Assembly: GCF_021922985.1 (NCBI RefSeq)
Contig: NZ_CP040788.1
Coordinates: forward strand, 620,001 to 684,000
Direction: 5' to 3'
DNA from: Clavibacter michiganensis subsp. tessellarius
GTDB lineage: Bacteria; Actinomycetota; Actinomycetes; Actinomycetales; Microbacteriaceae
DNA: 64,000 nt
Shown one piece after another: positions 37,394-51,310 of this stretch (within the stretch, counting starts at the first letter, position 1; each line of letters starts with the position of its first letter). The notes under the pieces were generated by a model. The model was not told the DNA's origin, did no database searches, and saw nothing but the letters and a program-made list of their open reading frames with translations. Both the position numbers and the translations under genes were made by a program.

Positions 37394-38758
37394 TCAGGCT
37401 GGTGTCGCGGAGAGCTTCGCGGCGAGCACCTCGGCGAAGCGCGCGTAGCCGCGGTCGTTCGGGTGGTTGTCCGGGCCCATCCAGCCGTACGGGTCGCTCG
37501 CGCCCTCGCCCACCATCCGCGGGATGTGGGCGCCGATGTCGAACACGTCGGCGAGCGGATCGGCCGAGGCCGCGTCGCGCAGCGCCCCGAGGTAGTCGGC
37601 CCACGTCGTGCCGCGGATGGGCAGCGTCGTCCGCTCGTAGGGCGGCGTGAAGAGGATGGGCGCCTCGCTCGTGGTGCGGATCAGCTCGATGAGCACGGCC
37701 GCGTCCGACCGCACCTGCTCGGGCGTGCGCACCACCACGTCGTTGATGAGGTGCTCGGGCATCCAGAGGTCGAGCTCGAAGCGCGGGGCCGAGCGGATCC
37801 AGGTGCTCACCCCGTCGGGACGCGCCCGCTCCGAGAGCTGCCACAGCTGCGAGCCCGAGTTGCCGCCCTCGATCACGTGGATCCCGCGGTCCTCGTCGCC
37901 GTCGAACAGCCACGCGCCCTCGAGCTCCGGCTTCCCGCCCGCCCACGCCACGGCGATCTCGTGCTCGGCGGACTCCAGGACGGGGCTCCTCCAGGTGAGC
38001 GAGCCGCCGACGTCGGCGCGCACCGTCTCGGGCTCGCCGCCGTCGATCGTGATGGTGACGGCGGCGTCGAGCCCGGGCGCCCACCAGCAGACGCGCGCCG
38101 AGGTGATGCGCGCCCGATAGGTGCCGGGGCCGGACGCCTCGGTGAGCGGCACGACGCGGCGCCCCCAGCCGTGGCGACCGCCCGCGACCGTCGGGCCGGC
38201 GAAGGCGAAGCCCTGGTCGGCGGGGACGGTGACCTGGTGGCGGGACGCGACGTAGTCGAGGCCGCCGCGCGCGCCGGACGGGAACGCGGCGCGCAGCCGG
38301 TCGCGCAGCTGCGCCGGGTAGGCGTGCTGCAGGGTCGTCGCGCCCTGGCCCTCGGCGATGCTGTCGCCCAGCACGCCGATCGCGAGCCGCCGGCCGCGCA
38401 CGTCGGCGCGCAGCGCGTAGAAGCCCGCGAGGGCGTCGTCAGGGGCGTAGGTCATGGGCGCGACGGGCGGGCCGCCGGACGCGGTGACGGCGGCGGCGGG
38501 CGGATCCGCGGGGGCGGGGGACGGACCCGCGGAGGCGCTCGCCGCGGGGTCGGCCTGACGCGGGGTGGCGGTGCAGCCCGCGACCGCGGCGACCGCGGAC
38601 AGCGCCGCGAGGCCGCCGCCGGCCACGAGGGCGCGGCGGGTGAGCGTGCGTCGCCGGTCCGCGTCCGCGGGCGGGCGCTCGGGGCGGGGGCCCTCGTCGC
38701 GGCGGGAGATGTCGGCGGGGCCGCCGCCGGCGGGCGGAGCGGGGGAGTCCTCGGTCAC
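37394..38758 (-). CDS. SGNH/GDSL-type hydrolase lipoprotein
   Basis: 454 residues. The N-terminus has RRTLTRRALVAGG before a hydrophobic stretch and lipobox VAGC (Cys62), a possible Tat-type lipoprotein signal. An Ala/Pro/Ser linker leads to an SGNH domain: block I GDSIAEG (Ser133), a GGNSGSQL block and the C-terminal DNHPND (Asp-His). A beta-sandwich-like insert (about 195-270) lies within. Likely an esterase on a carbohydrate or cell-wall acyl group; substrate unknown. GTG 38758 has GAGGAGG upstream. It sits between glgP and glgX on the glgX strand, 122 bases downstream of glgX. Confidence 0.82.
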   Translation of the reverse strand: MTEDSPAPPAGGGPADISRRDEGPRPERPPADADRRRTLTRRALVAGGGLAALSAVAAVAGCTATPRQADPAASASAGPSPAPADPPAAAVTASGGPPVAPMTYAPDDALAGFYALRADVRGRRLAIGVLGDSIAEGQGATTLQHAYPAQLRDRLRAAFPSGARGGLDYVASRHQVTVPADQGFAFAGPTVAGGRHGWGRRVVPLTEASGPGTYRARITSARVCWWAPGLDAAVTITIDGGEPETVRADVGGSLTWRSPVLESAEHEIAVAWAGGKPELEGAWLFDGDEDRGIHVIEGGNSGSQLWQLSERARPDGVSTWIRSAPRFELDLWMPEHLINDVVVRTPEQVRSDAAVLIELIRTTSEAPILFTPPYERTTLPIRGTTWADYLGALRDAASADPLADVFDIGAHIPRMVGEGASDPYGWMGPDNHPNDRGYARFAEVLAAKLSATPA

Positions 38759-38880
38759 GTGCGGCCTCCTCGTGCTCGGGCGCGGCGGGGCGCGGGGGAT
38801 CGTGCGGTGCCGTCCCAGCAGAGCACAGCACCCCCGCGCGACGCGAACCCTCCGCGGCCCCCGTCCGGGTGGACGGCGGA

Positions 38881-40938
38881 TCAGGTCGCGCGGTAGATCC
38901 GCAGCGCCGGGCCGCGCACCTCGACGCGGTCGCCCGGCGCGTCGTCCGCGGAGACGACCTCCGGGCGCTCCCACGCGCTCGACCACAGCAGGCGCCAGGC
39001 CGTGACGCCGTCCTGCTCCGGCAGCGTGACGGTCGCGGTCGTCTCCAGCCCGTGCACCACGACGAGGACCGTGTTCGGCTCCTCGGTCTCGGGCGTCGAG
39101 GCGCTGATCCACTGCAGCGTGCGTGTGCCCGTCGACTCCCACGCGGCCTCGGTCATGGGCGCGCCGTCCGCGTCGCGCCAGGCGAGCACCGACGCGCTCG
39201 GCACGCGGGCGTCGGGCTGCGCGTAGCGCACGGGCCGCAGCGCCGGGTTCTCGCGGCGGACGCGGATCAGGTGCCGCGTCGTCGCCTCGAGGTCGAGCCG
39301 CCACGCGTCCTCGTCGCGGTGCAGCCAGGTCGCCGCGTTGTCGAGGCAGTAGCCGTTGTTGTTCCCGCGCTGCGTGCGCCCGCGCTCGTCGCCCATCGTG
39401 ATCATGGGGATCCCCGCGGAGACGAGGAGCGTGCCGAGGAGGTTCCGCGATGTGCGGCGGCGGGCGGCGAGGACGGCCGGATCGCGCGTCGGCCCCTCCA
39501 CGCCGTGGTTCCAGGACCGGTTCGCGTCGGTGCCGTCGCGGTTCGACTCCCCGTTGCCGCTGTTGTGCTTGCGGTCGTAGGAGGTGAGGTCGGCGAGCGT
39601 GAAGCCGTCGTGGGCCGTGACGAACGAGACCGACGCGAGCGGGCCCCGGTCGGCGGCGAACGTGCCCGAGGACCCGGCGAGGCAGGAGGCGAGCGCCCCC
39701 ACGCCGTGCGGCGCGCTGCCGGAGCGGCGGGCCTCGGCGACGTCCGTCAGCCAGAAGTCGCGCACCACGTCGCGGTAGCCGTCGTTCCACTCGCTCCAGC
39801 CGGATCCGAAGCCGCCCGTGCGCCAGCCGCCCATGCCCACGTCCCACGGCTCGGCGATCATCAGCAGCCCCCGGAGCGCCTCGTCCTCGACGATGGCGCG
39901 CAGCAGCGGGTGCTCCGGGTCGAAGTCGACGCGCTCGTCGCGGCCGAGGGCGACCGCGAGGTCGAAGCGGAAGCCGTCGACGCCCATCACGTCGGACCAG
40001 TGCTCGAGCGAGTCGAGCACGAGGCGCTGCGCGTCGGGCCGGGAGAGGTCGACCGTGTTGCCGCAGCCCGTCACGTCGATGGGCGTGCCGTCGGGCGCGT
40101 GCCGGTAGTACCGGGCGCCGTCGATGCCGCGGAGGCTCGTGACCGGGCCGTCGGCGCCCTCCTCGGCCGTGTGGTTGTAGACGACGTCGAGCACGACCTG
40201 GATCCCGGCGGCGTGCAGCGCGTCGACCATCCCGCGGAACTCGTCGGCGACCGCGTCGGCCCCGGCGTCGCGCGCCCGGCGGCTGGCGTAGGGCGCGTGC
40301 GGGGCGAGGTAGGCGAGCGTGTTGTAGCCCCAGTGGTTGATGCGGCCCTGCGCGCGCAGCCGCTCCTCGCTCGTGGACGCGTGCACGGGGAGCAGCTCCA
40401 CGGTCGTGATCCCGAGCTCGACGAGCCGCTCGACGGACGCCGCGTGGCCGAGCCCCGCGTAGGTGCCGCGGAGGTCCTCCGGCACGCGCTCGTCGAGCTT
40501 GGAGAAGCCGCGGACATGCAGCTCGTAGACGACCTGGCGATCGCGCGGCACGACGGGGCGCGCGGCGCGGCGGGCGGCGCGCTCCTGCGCGGGCACCTCG
40601 CGCGTGGCGACCGAGCGCCACGCGGCGGGGCCCACCTGCACGAGGCCGCGGGCGTACGGATCCAGCAGGTGGCGCGTCGGGTCGAAGGAGTCGCCGGGCG
40701 CGGGGTCGCCGTCGACGCGCACGGAGTACGCGGTGCCGGGGACGAGCCGGGCGCTGGATCCCGTCCACACGCCGCCGTCGCCCCGCTCCATCGCCACGAC
40801 CTCGACCGCGCGGCGGGGGTCGTCGACGTCCGCGACGGTGAGCTCCACGGCGGACGCGCCGTGGCTCACGACGCGCAGCGTGCCGCCCTGGTCGTGGAGC
40901 GTCAGCCCCAGGGGCACGGGCGGTCCGGGGCGCGGCAT
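38881..40938 (-). CDS. glgX: Glycogen debranching enzyme GlgX (isoamylase type)
   Basis: 685 residues. N-terminal CBM48 domain, then GH13_11 barrel with VYELHVRGFSKLD, INHWGYNTLAYLAPHAPYAS, DVVYNHTAEEG, nucleophile Asp in GVDGFRFDLAV, acid Glu in MIAEPWDVG and Asp in VTAHDGFTLADL, and the GlgX-typical RGNNNGYCLDN. It hydrolyses alpha-1,6 branches of phosphorylase-trimmed glycogen. The ATG at 40938 is seven bases after a TACCCT box that overlaps the opposing nifS promoter. Confidence 0.95.
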   Translation of the reverse strand: MPRPGPPVPLGLTLHDQGGTLRVVSHGASAVELTVADVDDPRRAVEVVAMERGDGGVWTGSSARLVPGTAYSVRVDGDPAPGDSFDPTRHLLDPYARGLVQVGPAAWRSVATREVPAQERAARRAARPVVPRDRQVVYELHVRGFSKLDERVPEDLRGTYAGLGHAASVERLVELGITTVELLPVHASTSEERLRAQGRINHWGYNTLAYLAPHAPYASRRARDAGADAVADEFRGMVDALHAAGIQVVLDVVYNHTAEEGADGPVTSLRGIDGARYYRHAPDGTPIDVTGCGNTVDLSRPDAQRLVLDSLEHWSDVMGVDGFRFDLAVALGRDERVDFDPEHPLLRAIVEDEALRGLLMIAEPWDVGMGGWRTGGFGSGWSEWNDGYRDVVRDFWLTDVAEARRSGSAPHGVGALASCLAGSSGTFAADRGPLASVSFVTAHDGFTLADLTSYDRKHNSGNGESNRDGTDANRSWNHGVEGPTRDPAVLAARRRTSRNLLGTLLVSAGIPMITMGDERGRTQRGNNNGYCLDNAATWLHRDEDAWRLDLEATTRHLIRVRRENPALRPVRYAQPDARVPSASVLAWRDADGAPMTEAAWESTGTRTLQWISASTPETEEPNTVLVVVHGLETTATVTLPEQDGVTAWRLLWSSAWERPEVVSADDAPGDRVEVRGPALRIYRAT

Positions 40939-40944
40939 GCGACC

Positions 40945-40951
40945 TAGGGTA
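40945..40951. promoter_or_regulatory. Overlapping divergent -10 boxes of glgX and the cysteine desulfurase gene
   Basis: TAGGGT (plus, 40945-40950) ends six bases before ATG 40957; TACCCT (minus, 40946-40951) ends seven bases before ATG 40938. The two hexamers share five base pairs, so two RNA polymerases cannot open both at once. Confidence 0.6.
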
Positions 40952-40956
40952 GGGGC

Positions 40957-45787
<4,831 letters not shown>

Positions 45788-45816
45788 CGGGCCCGGGCGG
45801 CGCGACCTCCCGTCGC

Positions 45817-45822
45817 TAGCAT
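45817..45822 (+). promoter_or_regulatory. -10 box TAGCAT
   Basis: TAGCAT gives a leader of about 58 bases to the GTG at 45887; an ATG at 45821 lies within the box and is therefore not a plausible start. Confidence 0.45.
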
Positions 45823-45886
45823 GGGAGCGCGTCGGCCCGGAGCACGGCGCATCCCGGCATCGGCTCTTCTGGGGGGCTCTCCACCC

Positions 45887-47371
45887 GTGTCCGCTCGCGT
45901 CCTCGCGCTGCTGATCACCGCGGCCCTCGCCGTCGGCCTGGTCGGCGCCGTCGGCGTCCCCCCGGCGGCCGCGTCGCCGCCCGCCGCGTCGCCGCCCGCC
46001 GCGTCGCCGCCCGCCGCGTCGCCGCCCGCCGCCGCGACGACCGCCGCCGCGACGACCGCCGCCGCGACGGCCGGGGGTGCGCACGTCGTCCCCGCGTCCG
46101 CCCTCCTCGCCGTGCCGGACGCCGCGGATCCCACGCTCGCCGCCCGGACGCCCCCTTCCCCGCGCGTGCTGGAGCTCCTGCGCCACGGCCGCGGGTCGGA
46201 TCCGGCCCTCCGCGGCATGCCGCCGGTCGCGCTCCTCGCCGCGCTGCCCGCCCTCGACGACGCCGAGCTCCGCCGGCTCGCGCGCACGACCCCCGACCTG
46301 CTCCACGACCTGGTGCGCCTGCCGCCGACGGCCTCCACCGTCCGGGCGTGGTGGGACGCGCTCGCCCCCGACGACCGGGACGGCCTCGCGGCCGCGGTCC
46401 CCGAGCTCGTGGGGAACCTCGAGGGCCTGCCCGTCGACGTCCGGGACGCCGCGAACCGCCGCCACCTCGCCGAGCGCGGACGCCACCTGCACGCGACCGC
46501 CCGGTCGACCCCCGGCCGCGGCGCCCAGCAGGCGATCGGGCGCGACCTGCGGCTGCTCGCCGAGGTCCGCGCCGCGCTCGAGCCCGGTGCCGGACCGGAT
46601 CGCGCGCTGCTCGCGCTCGACACGCGCTGGCCGGGACGCGCGGCGGTCGTCACGGGCGACCTCCAGGCCGCGGCGTACGTCGACGTCGTGGTGCCCGGCA
46701 TGCTCTACGGCGTCTCCGAGCGGCTCGTCGACTGGACGGAGGTGGCGGCCCGGCTGCAGGACCAGCAGACGCGGCTGCTCGGCGGGCCGGGCCGGGCCGG
46801 CGGCGTCGCGACGATCGCGTGGCTCGGCTACCGCACGCCCGACCTCACGGGCATCGGATCGCTCGCCCTGGCCGAGGAGGGCGCCGTGCGCCTGGAGGCC
46901 GCCATCCAGGGCATCCGCGGGATGCGCCCCGACGCGCCGCCGCACGTCACGGTGATCGCCCACTCGTACGGGTCGACGGCCGCGCTGATCGCGCTGTCGA
47001 GCGGCCGGGCGTCGGCGGACGCCCTCGCCCTGGTCGGCTCGCCGGGCGGCGTCGTCCGCGACGTGTCCGAGCTGAGCGTGCCGGCCGACCGGGTGTACGT
47101 GGGGGAGGCGCCGTGGGATCCGGTGGTGGGCTCGTCCTGGTTCGGCACCGACCCCGGCAGCCCGGGCTTCGGGGCGCGGCCGTTCGGGGTCCGCGGCACG
47201 GGCGCCGCGTCCGGCGTGTCGGCCGACGGGGCCCTCGCGGGCGTCGCCGGCCACAACGGCTACTTCGACCGGGGGACGGAGTCCTTCCGCAACCTCGCGC
47301 TCATCGGGATCGACCGCCCGGTGCTCGACGCCGTCGCGACGGATGCGAGCGGGCGGGAGGGCCCGCGGTAG
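45887..47371 (+). CDS. Secreted alpha/beta hydrolase, DUF1023 type
   Basis: 494 residues. Cleavable signal peptide (RVLALLITAALAVGLVGAVG), then a low-complexity Ala/Ser/Pro and Ala/Thr stalk, a helical region and a C-terminal alpha/beta-hydrolase domain with nucleophile elbow VIAHSYGST (Ser near 365) and late His in AGHNGYFD. DUF1023 proteins are actinobacterial and mostly uncharacterised. GTG 45887 follows a G-rich ribosome binding site. An in-frame ATG at 45821 would bury the signal peptide. Converges on the META-domain gene. Confidence 0.82.
   Translation: MSARVLALLITAALAVGLVGAVGVPPAAASPPAASPPAASPPAASPPAAATTAAATTAAATAGGAHVVPASALLAVPDAADPTLAARTPPSPRVLELLRHGRGSDPALRGMPPVALLAALPALDDAELRRLARTTPDLLHDLVRLPPTASTVRAWWDALAPDDRDGLAAAVPELVGNLEGLPVDVRDAANRRHLAERGRHLHATARSTPGRGAQQAIGRDLRLLAEVRAALEPGAGPDRALLALDTRWPGRAAVVTGDLQAAAYVDVVVPGMLYGVSERLVDWTEVAARLQDQQTRLLGGPGRAGGVATIAWLGYRTPDLTGIGSLALAEEGAVRLEAAIQGIRGMRPDAPPHVTVIAHSYGSTAALIALSSGRASADALALVGSPGGVVRDVSELSVPADRVYVGEAPWDPVVGSSWFGTDPGSPGFGARPFGVRGTGAASGVSADGALAGVAGHNGYFDRGTESFRNLALIGIDRPVLDAVATDASGREGPR
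45968..46072 (+). repeat. 15-bp in-frame tandem repeats (Ala-Ala-Ser-Pro-Pro, then Ala-Ala-Ala-Thr-Thr)
   Basis: Four copies of GCCGCGTCGCCGCCC (45968-46027) followed by about three of GCCGCCGCGACGACC. They encode the stalk after the signal peptide. Confidence 0.85.
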
Positions 47372-47381
47372 GGCGGGCGGA

Positions 47382-47828
47382 TCAGCCCCGGCTGCGCTCG
47401 GCGTACTCGAGCCGCACGCCGTCGTCGCCGGACGCGACGAGGTGGCCGTCGTCCACGCGCCAGGAGGTGACCTCCGCGAGGTCGCGGAGGTACTCCGCCT
47501 CCACGCCGTCGTCCTCGCAGGGGAGCGCCCCCGGCGTGACGGCGGCGAGCATCCCCTCGCCCTGGTCGCGGATCGGGCCGGAGTAGTCGTTGCACGGGCC
47601 GCGCCCGCTGACCTCGCCGCCGCCCACCCGCATGGTGATGAGCGCGTCGCCGATCGCGAGCTGCCCGCCGGAGTCGCGGGCGTCGACCAGGTGCCAGTTG
47701 CCGCGCACGTCGCTGACGGGCGCGCAGCCGGCGAGGGGCACGAGGGCGAGCGCGACGGCGGAGGCCGCGACGGCGGCGCGGCGGGCAGCGGATCGACGGG
47801 CGGACGGGATCCGGGCTGCGGTGGGCAT
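47382..47828 (-). CDS. META/HslJ-domain lipoprotein
   Basis: 148 residues. Basic N-terminus, hydrophobic core and lipobox LAGC (Cys near 35), then a META-like domain: GNWHLVDARDSGGQL, GGEVSGRGPCNDYSG. META proteins are small periplasmic or surface beta-barrels of unclear function, sometimes linked to heat resistance. ATG 47828 lies seven bases after a TAGCGT box; GTG 47837 in the box is the alternative. Divergent from gatC. Confidence 0.75.
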   Translation of the reverse strand: MPTAARIPSARRSAARRAAVAASAVALALVPLAGCAPVSDVRGNWHLVDARDSGGQLAIGDALITMRVGGGEVSGRGPCNDYSGPIRDQGEGMLAAVTPGALPCEDDGVEAEYLRDLAEVTSWRVDDGHLVASGDDGVRLEYAERSRG

Positions 47829-47835
47829 GGGGGTC

Positions 47836-47848
47836 ACGCTAATAGAAT
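47836..47848. promoter_or_regulatory. Adjacent divergent -10 boxes of the META lipoprotein and gatC
   Basis: Minus-strand TAGCGT (47836-47841) ends seven bases before ATG 47828. Plus-strand TAGAAT (47843-47848) gives gatC a leader of about 30 bases. One base separates the boxes. Confidence 0.5.
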
Positions 47849-47884
47849 CTCCCGGTACCCCTGCACACAGTCCTTTGGAGACGC

Positions 47885-48253
47885 ATGTCCGACACCCGGC
47901 CCGAGCCCGACGACGCGACCGGCGGGGTGGAGACCCCCCGGGCGTCGACCCCCGCGGAGCAGATCAGCCGGGAGCAGGTGCAGCACCTCGCCGGCCTCGC
48001 GCGCATCCGCCTGAGCGACGAGGAGATCGACACGCTCACCACCGAGCTCGGCCTCATCGTCGAGTCGGTCGCGAAGGTGACCGCGGTCGCGGGTCCCGAC
48101 GTGCCCGCCACCAGCCACCCGATCCCGCTGGTCAACGTGTACCGCCCCGACGTCCCGGGCGTGACCCTGACCACGGAGCAGGCCCTCCAGGGCGCGCCCG
48201 AGCACGACGGATCCCGCTTCAAGGTGTCCGCGATCCTCGGCGAAGAGCAGTAG
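47885..48253 (+). CDS. gatC: Asp/Glu-tRNA amidotransferase subunit C
   Basis: 122 residues. After a 28-residue acidic extension comes the GatC fold ([22 protein letters not shown], then [13 protein letters not shown]). GatC ties GatA to GatB. ATG with GGAG nearby; gatA starts eight bases after the stop. First gene of gatCAB. Confidence 0.94.
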   Translation: MSDTRPEPDDATGGVETPRASTPAEQISREQVQHLAGLARIRLSDEEIDTLTTELGLIVESVAKVTAVAGPDVPATSHPIPLVNVYRPDVPGVTLTTEQALQGAPEHDGSRFKVSAILGEEQ

Positions 48254-48260
48254 GAGCACC

Positions 48261-49808
48261 ATGACCGACGACCTCACGCGCCTCAGCGCGTCCGCCCTCG
48301 CCGACCGCCTCGCGTCCGGCGACGTCTCCAGCGTCGACGCGGTGCGCGCGCACCTCGACCGCATCGACCACGTCGACGGCGACGTCCACGCGTTCCTCCA
48401 CGTCTCCGGGGAGCGCGCGCTCGGGCGCGCCGCCGAGATCGACGCGCAGCGCGCCGAGGGCGCCGCGCTCGGGCCGCTCGCGGGCGTGCCCATCGCCATC
48501 AAGGACGTGCTCTGCACCATCGACATGCCCTCCACCGCGGGCTCGCGCATGCTCGAGGGCTGGACGCCGCCCTACGACGCCACCGTCGTCCAGCGCCTCC
48601 GCGCCGCGGGCCTCGTGCCGCTCGGCAAGACCAACATGGACGAGTTCGCGATGGGCTCCTCCACCGAGCACTCCGCGTTCGGCGCCACGCACAACCCGTG
48701 GGACCTCGACCGGATCCCCGGCGGGTCGGGCGGCGGATCCGCGGCCGCGGTCGCCGCGTTCGAGGCGCCCGTCGCGCTCGGCTCCGACACCGGCGGGTCC
48801 ATCCGCCAGCCGGCCGCCGTCACCGGATCCGTCGGCGTCAAGCCCACCTACGGCGGCGTGAGCCGCTACGGCGCCATCGCGCTCGCCTCCAGCCTCGACC
48901 AGGTCGGCCCCGTCTCCCGCACGGTGCTCGACTCGGCGCTCGTGCACGACGTCATCGGCGGGCACGACCCGCGGGACTCCACGTCGCTCACGGACGCGTG
49001 GCCGTCCTTCGCGGATGCCGCCCGCGCCGGGCAGCGCGAGGGCGCCCTGAAGGGCGTCCGCGTCGGCGTCGTGGAGCAGCTCGACGGCGAGGGCTTCCAG
49101 GCCGGCGTCACGCAGCGCTTCCGCGAGGCGCTCGCGCTCCTCGAGGAGGCCGGCGCCGAGATCGTCGAGGTGTCCGCCCCGAACTTCGAGCACGCCATCG
49201 CCGCGTACTACCTGATCCTCCCCGCGGAGGCGTCGAGCAACCTCGCGAAGTTCGACTCGGTGCGCTTCGGTCTCCGCGTGAACCCGCCCGGCGGCGGCAC
49301 CGTCGAGGACGTCATGGCGGCCACCCGCGAGGCCGGCTTCGGCCCCGAGGTCAAGCGCCGCATCATCCTCGGCACCTACGCCCTGAGCGCCGGCTACTAC
49401 GACGCCTACTACGGGAGCGCGCAGCGGGTCCGCACGCTCATCCAGCGCGACTTCGACGCCGCGTTCCAGCAGGTCGACGTGCTGGTCACCCCGTCGGCGC
49501 CCACCACGGCGTTCACGCTCGGCGAGAAGCTCGATGACCCGCTGGCGATGTACCTCAACGACCTCACGACGATCCCCGCGAACCTCGCGGGCGTCCCCGG
49601 CATCGGCCTCCCCATCGGGCTCGCGCCCGAGGACGGCCTGCCCGTCGGGATCCAGTTCATGGCGCCCGCCCGCGAGGACGCGCGCCTCTACACGGTCGGC
49701 GCCGCGCTCGAGCAGATCCTCGAGCGGCAGTGGGGCGGGCCCCTGCTCGCCCAGGCACCCGAGCTCGCGCGCGCCGCGCGCCGCACCACGGACGGAGACA
49801 CGCACTGA
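48261..49808 (+). CDS. gatA: Asp/Glu-tRNA amidotransferase subunit A (amidase)
   Basis: 515 residues. Amidase-signature enzyme with the Ser-cisSer-Lys triad: Lys81 (AIKDVLC), Ser160 ([10 protein letters not shown]) and Ser180 ([10 protein letters not shown]). It releases ammonia from glutamine for GatB. The gatB ATG overlaps its TGA by one base. Confidence 0.96.
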   Translation: MTDDLTRLSASALADRLASGDVSSVDAVRAHLDRIDHVDGDVHAFLHVSGERALGRAAEIDAQRAEGAALGPLAGVPIAIKDVLCTIDMPSTAGSRMLEGWTPPYDATVVQRLRAAGLVPLGKTNMDEFAMGSSTEHSAFGATHNPWDLDRIPGGSGGGSAAAVAAFEAPVALGSDTGGSIRQPAAVTGSVGVKPTYGGVSRYGAIALASSLDQVGPVSRTVLDSALVHDVIGGHDPRDSTSLTDAWPSFADAARAGQREGALKGVRVGVVEQLDGEGFQAGVTQRFREALALLEEAGAEIVEVSAPNFEHAIAAYYLILPAEASSNLAKFDSVRFGLRVNPPGGGTVEDVMAATREAGFGPEVKRRIILGTYALSAGYYDAYYGSAQRVRTLIQRDFDAAFQQVDVLVTPSAPTTAFTLGEKLDDPLAMYLNDLTTIPANLAGVPGIGLPIGLAPEDGLPVGIQFMAPAREDARLYTVGAALEQILERQWGGPLLAQAPELARAARRTTDGDTH

Positions 49809-51310
49809 TGGCCAAGGCCGAGCTGATGGACTACGACAAGGCCATCGAGATGTTCGAGCCCGTGCTCGGGTTCGAGGTGCACGTGGAGCTGAACACGCGC
49901 ACGAAGATGTTCTCCGACGCCCCGAACTTCTTCGGCGGCGAGCCCAACACCAACATCACGCCGGTCGACCTGGGTCTCCCGGGCTCGCTGCCCGTGGTGA
50001 ACGAGCAGGCCGTGAAGCACTCGATCAGCCTCGGGCTCGCGCTCGGCTGCTCGATCGCGGAGAGCTCGCGCTTCGCCCGGAAGAACTACTTCTACCCGGA
50101 CCTCGCGAAGAACTACCAGATCAGCCAGTTCGACGAGCCCATCGCCTACCGTGGCTCCGTCGAGGTCGAGATGCCCGACGGCCGCATCGTCACGGTGCCC
50201 ATCGAGCGCGCGCACATGGAGGAGGACGCCGGGAAGCTCACGCACGTGGGCGGCGCGACGGGCCGCATCCAGGGCGCCGACCACTCGCTGGTCGACTACA
50301 ACCGCGCGGGCGTGCCGCTCGTGGAGATCGTCACGGACATCATCTACGGCGCGGAGGGCGAGGCGCCCGAGCTCGCGAAGGCGTACGTGTCGACCATCCG
50401 CGACATCGTCGTGGCGCTCGGCATCTCCGACGCGAAGATGGAGCGCGGCAACCTCCGCTGCGACGCGAACATCTCGCTGAGCCCGCGCGGATCCGGCAAG
50501 CTCGGCACCCGCACGGAGACGAAGAACGTCAACTCGCTCCGCAGCGTCGAGCGCGCCATCCGCTACGAGATCCAGCGGCAGGCGGCGATCCTCGCGGCCG
50601 GCGGCACCATCACGCAGGAGACGCGGCACTGGCACGAGGACACCGGCCGCACGTCGGCCGGCCGCCCGAAGAGCGACGCCGACGACTACCGCTACTTCCC
50701 GGAGCCCGACCTGCTGCCCGTGCAGCCGAGCGCCGAGCTGATCGAGGAGCTGCGGGCCGCCCTGCCCGAGGCGCCCGCGATCCGCCGCCGCCGGCTCAAG
50801 GCCGAGTGGGGCTTCACCGACCTCGAGTTCCAGGACGTCGTGAACTCCGGGCTGCTCACCGAGCTCGTCGGGACGGTCGAGGCCGGCGCCGCGCCCCAGG
50901 CCGCGCGCAAGTGGTGGACGGGCGAGATCGCCCGCATCGCCAACGCGCGCGGGGTGGACGCGGCGACGCTCATCACGCCGGAGCAGGTCGCGTCCGTCGT
51001 CGAGCTCGTGGAGGCCGGCACGCTCACGAACCGCCTCGCGCGCGACGTGATCGAGGGCGTCATCGACGGCGAGGGCACGGCCCAGGAGGTCGTGGACGCC
51101 CGCGGCCTCGCGGTCGTGTCCGACGACGGCCCGCTCATCCAGGCCATCGACGAGGCGCTGCAGGCGCAGCCCGACGTGCTCGCCAAGATCCGCGACGGCA
51201 AGGTGCAGGCCGCCGGGGCCGTCATCGGCGCCGTGATGAAGGCCATGCGCGGCCAGGCGGACGCGGCCCGCGTCCGCGAGCTCGTGCTGGAGCGCGCGCA
51301 GGCCTCGTGA
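49808..51310 (+). CDS. gatB: Asp/Glu-tRNA amidotransferase subunit B
   Basis: 500 residues. GatB kinase-like domain ([61 protein letters not shown]) and the C-terminal YqeY-like tail domain (from about 350). It phosphorylates the misacylated Glu/Asp on tRNA and amidates it. The ABC-F gene overlaps its stop by four bases. Confidence 0.96.
   Translation: MAKAELMDYDKAIEMFEPVLGFEVHVELNTRTKMFSDAPNFFGGEPNTNITPVDLGLPGSLPVVNEQAVKHSISLGLALGCSIAESSRFARKNYFYPDLAKNYQISQFDEPIAYRGSVEVEMPDGRIVTVPIERAHMEEDAGKLTHVGGATGRIQGADHSLVDYNRAGVPLVEIVTDIIYGAEGEAPELAKAYVSTIRDIVVALGISDAKMERGNLRCDANISLSPRGSGKLGTRTETKNVNSLRSVERAIRYEIQRQAAILAAGGTITQETRHWHEDTGRTSAGRPKSDADDYRYFPEPDLLPVQPSAELIEELRAALPEAPAIRRRRLKAEWGFTDLEFQDVVNSGLLTELVGTVEAGAAPQAARKWWTGEIARIANARGVDAATLITPEQVASVVELVEAGTLTNRLARDVIEGVIDGEGTAQEVVDARGLAVVSDDGPLIQAIDEALQAQPDVLAKIRDGKVQAAGAVIGAVMKAMRGQADAARVRELVLERAQAS

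Noticed and set aside
37394..40768. 1124-codon frame joining the SGNH lipoprotein and the glgX region
   Set aside because: The upstream part is a shadow of glgX; a ribosome binding site and GTG at 38758 start the lipoprotein.
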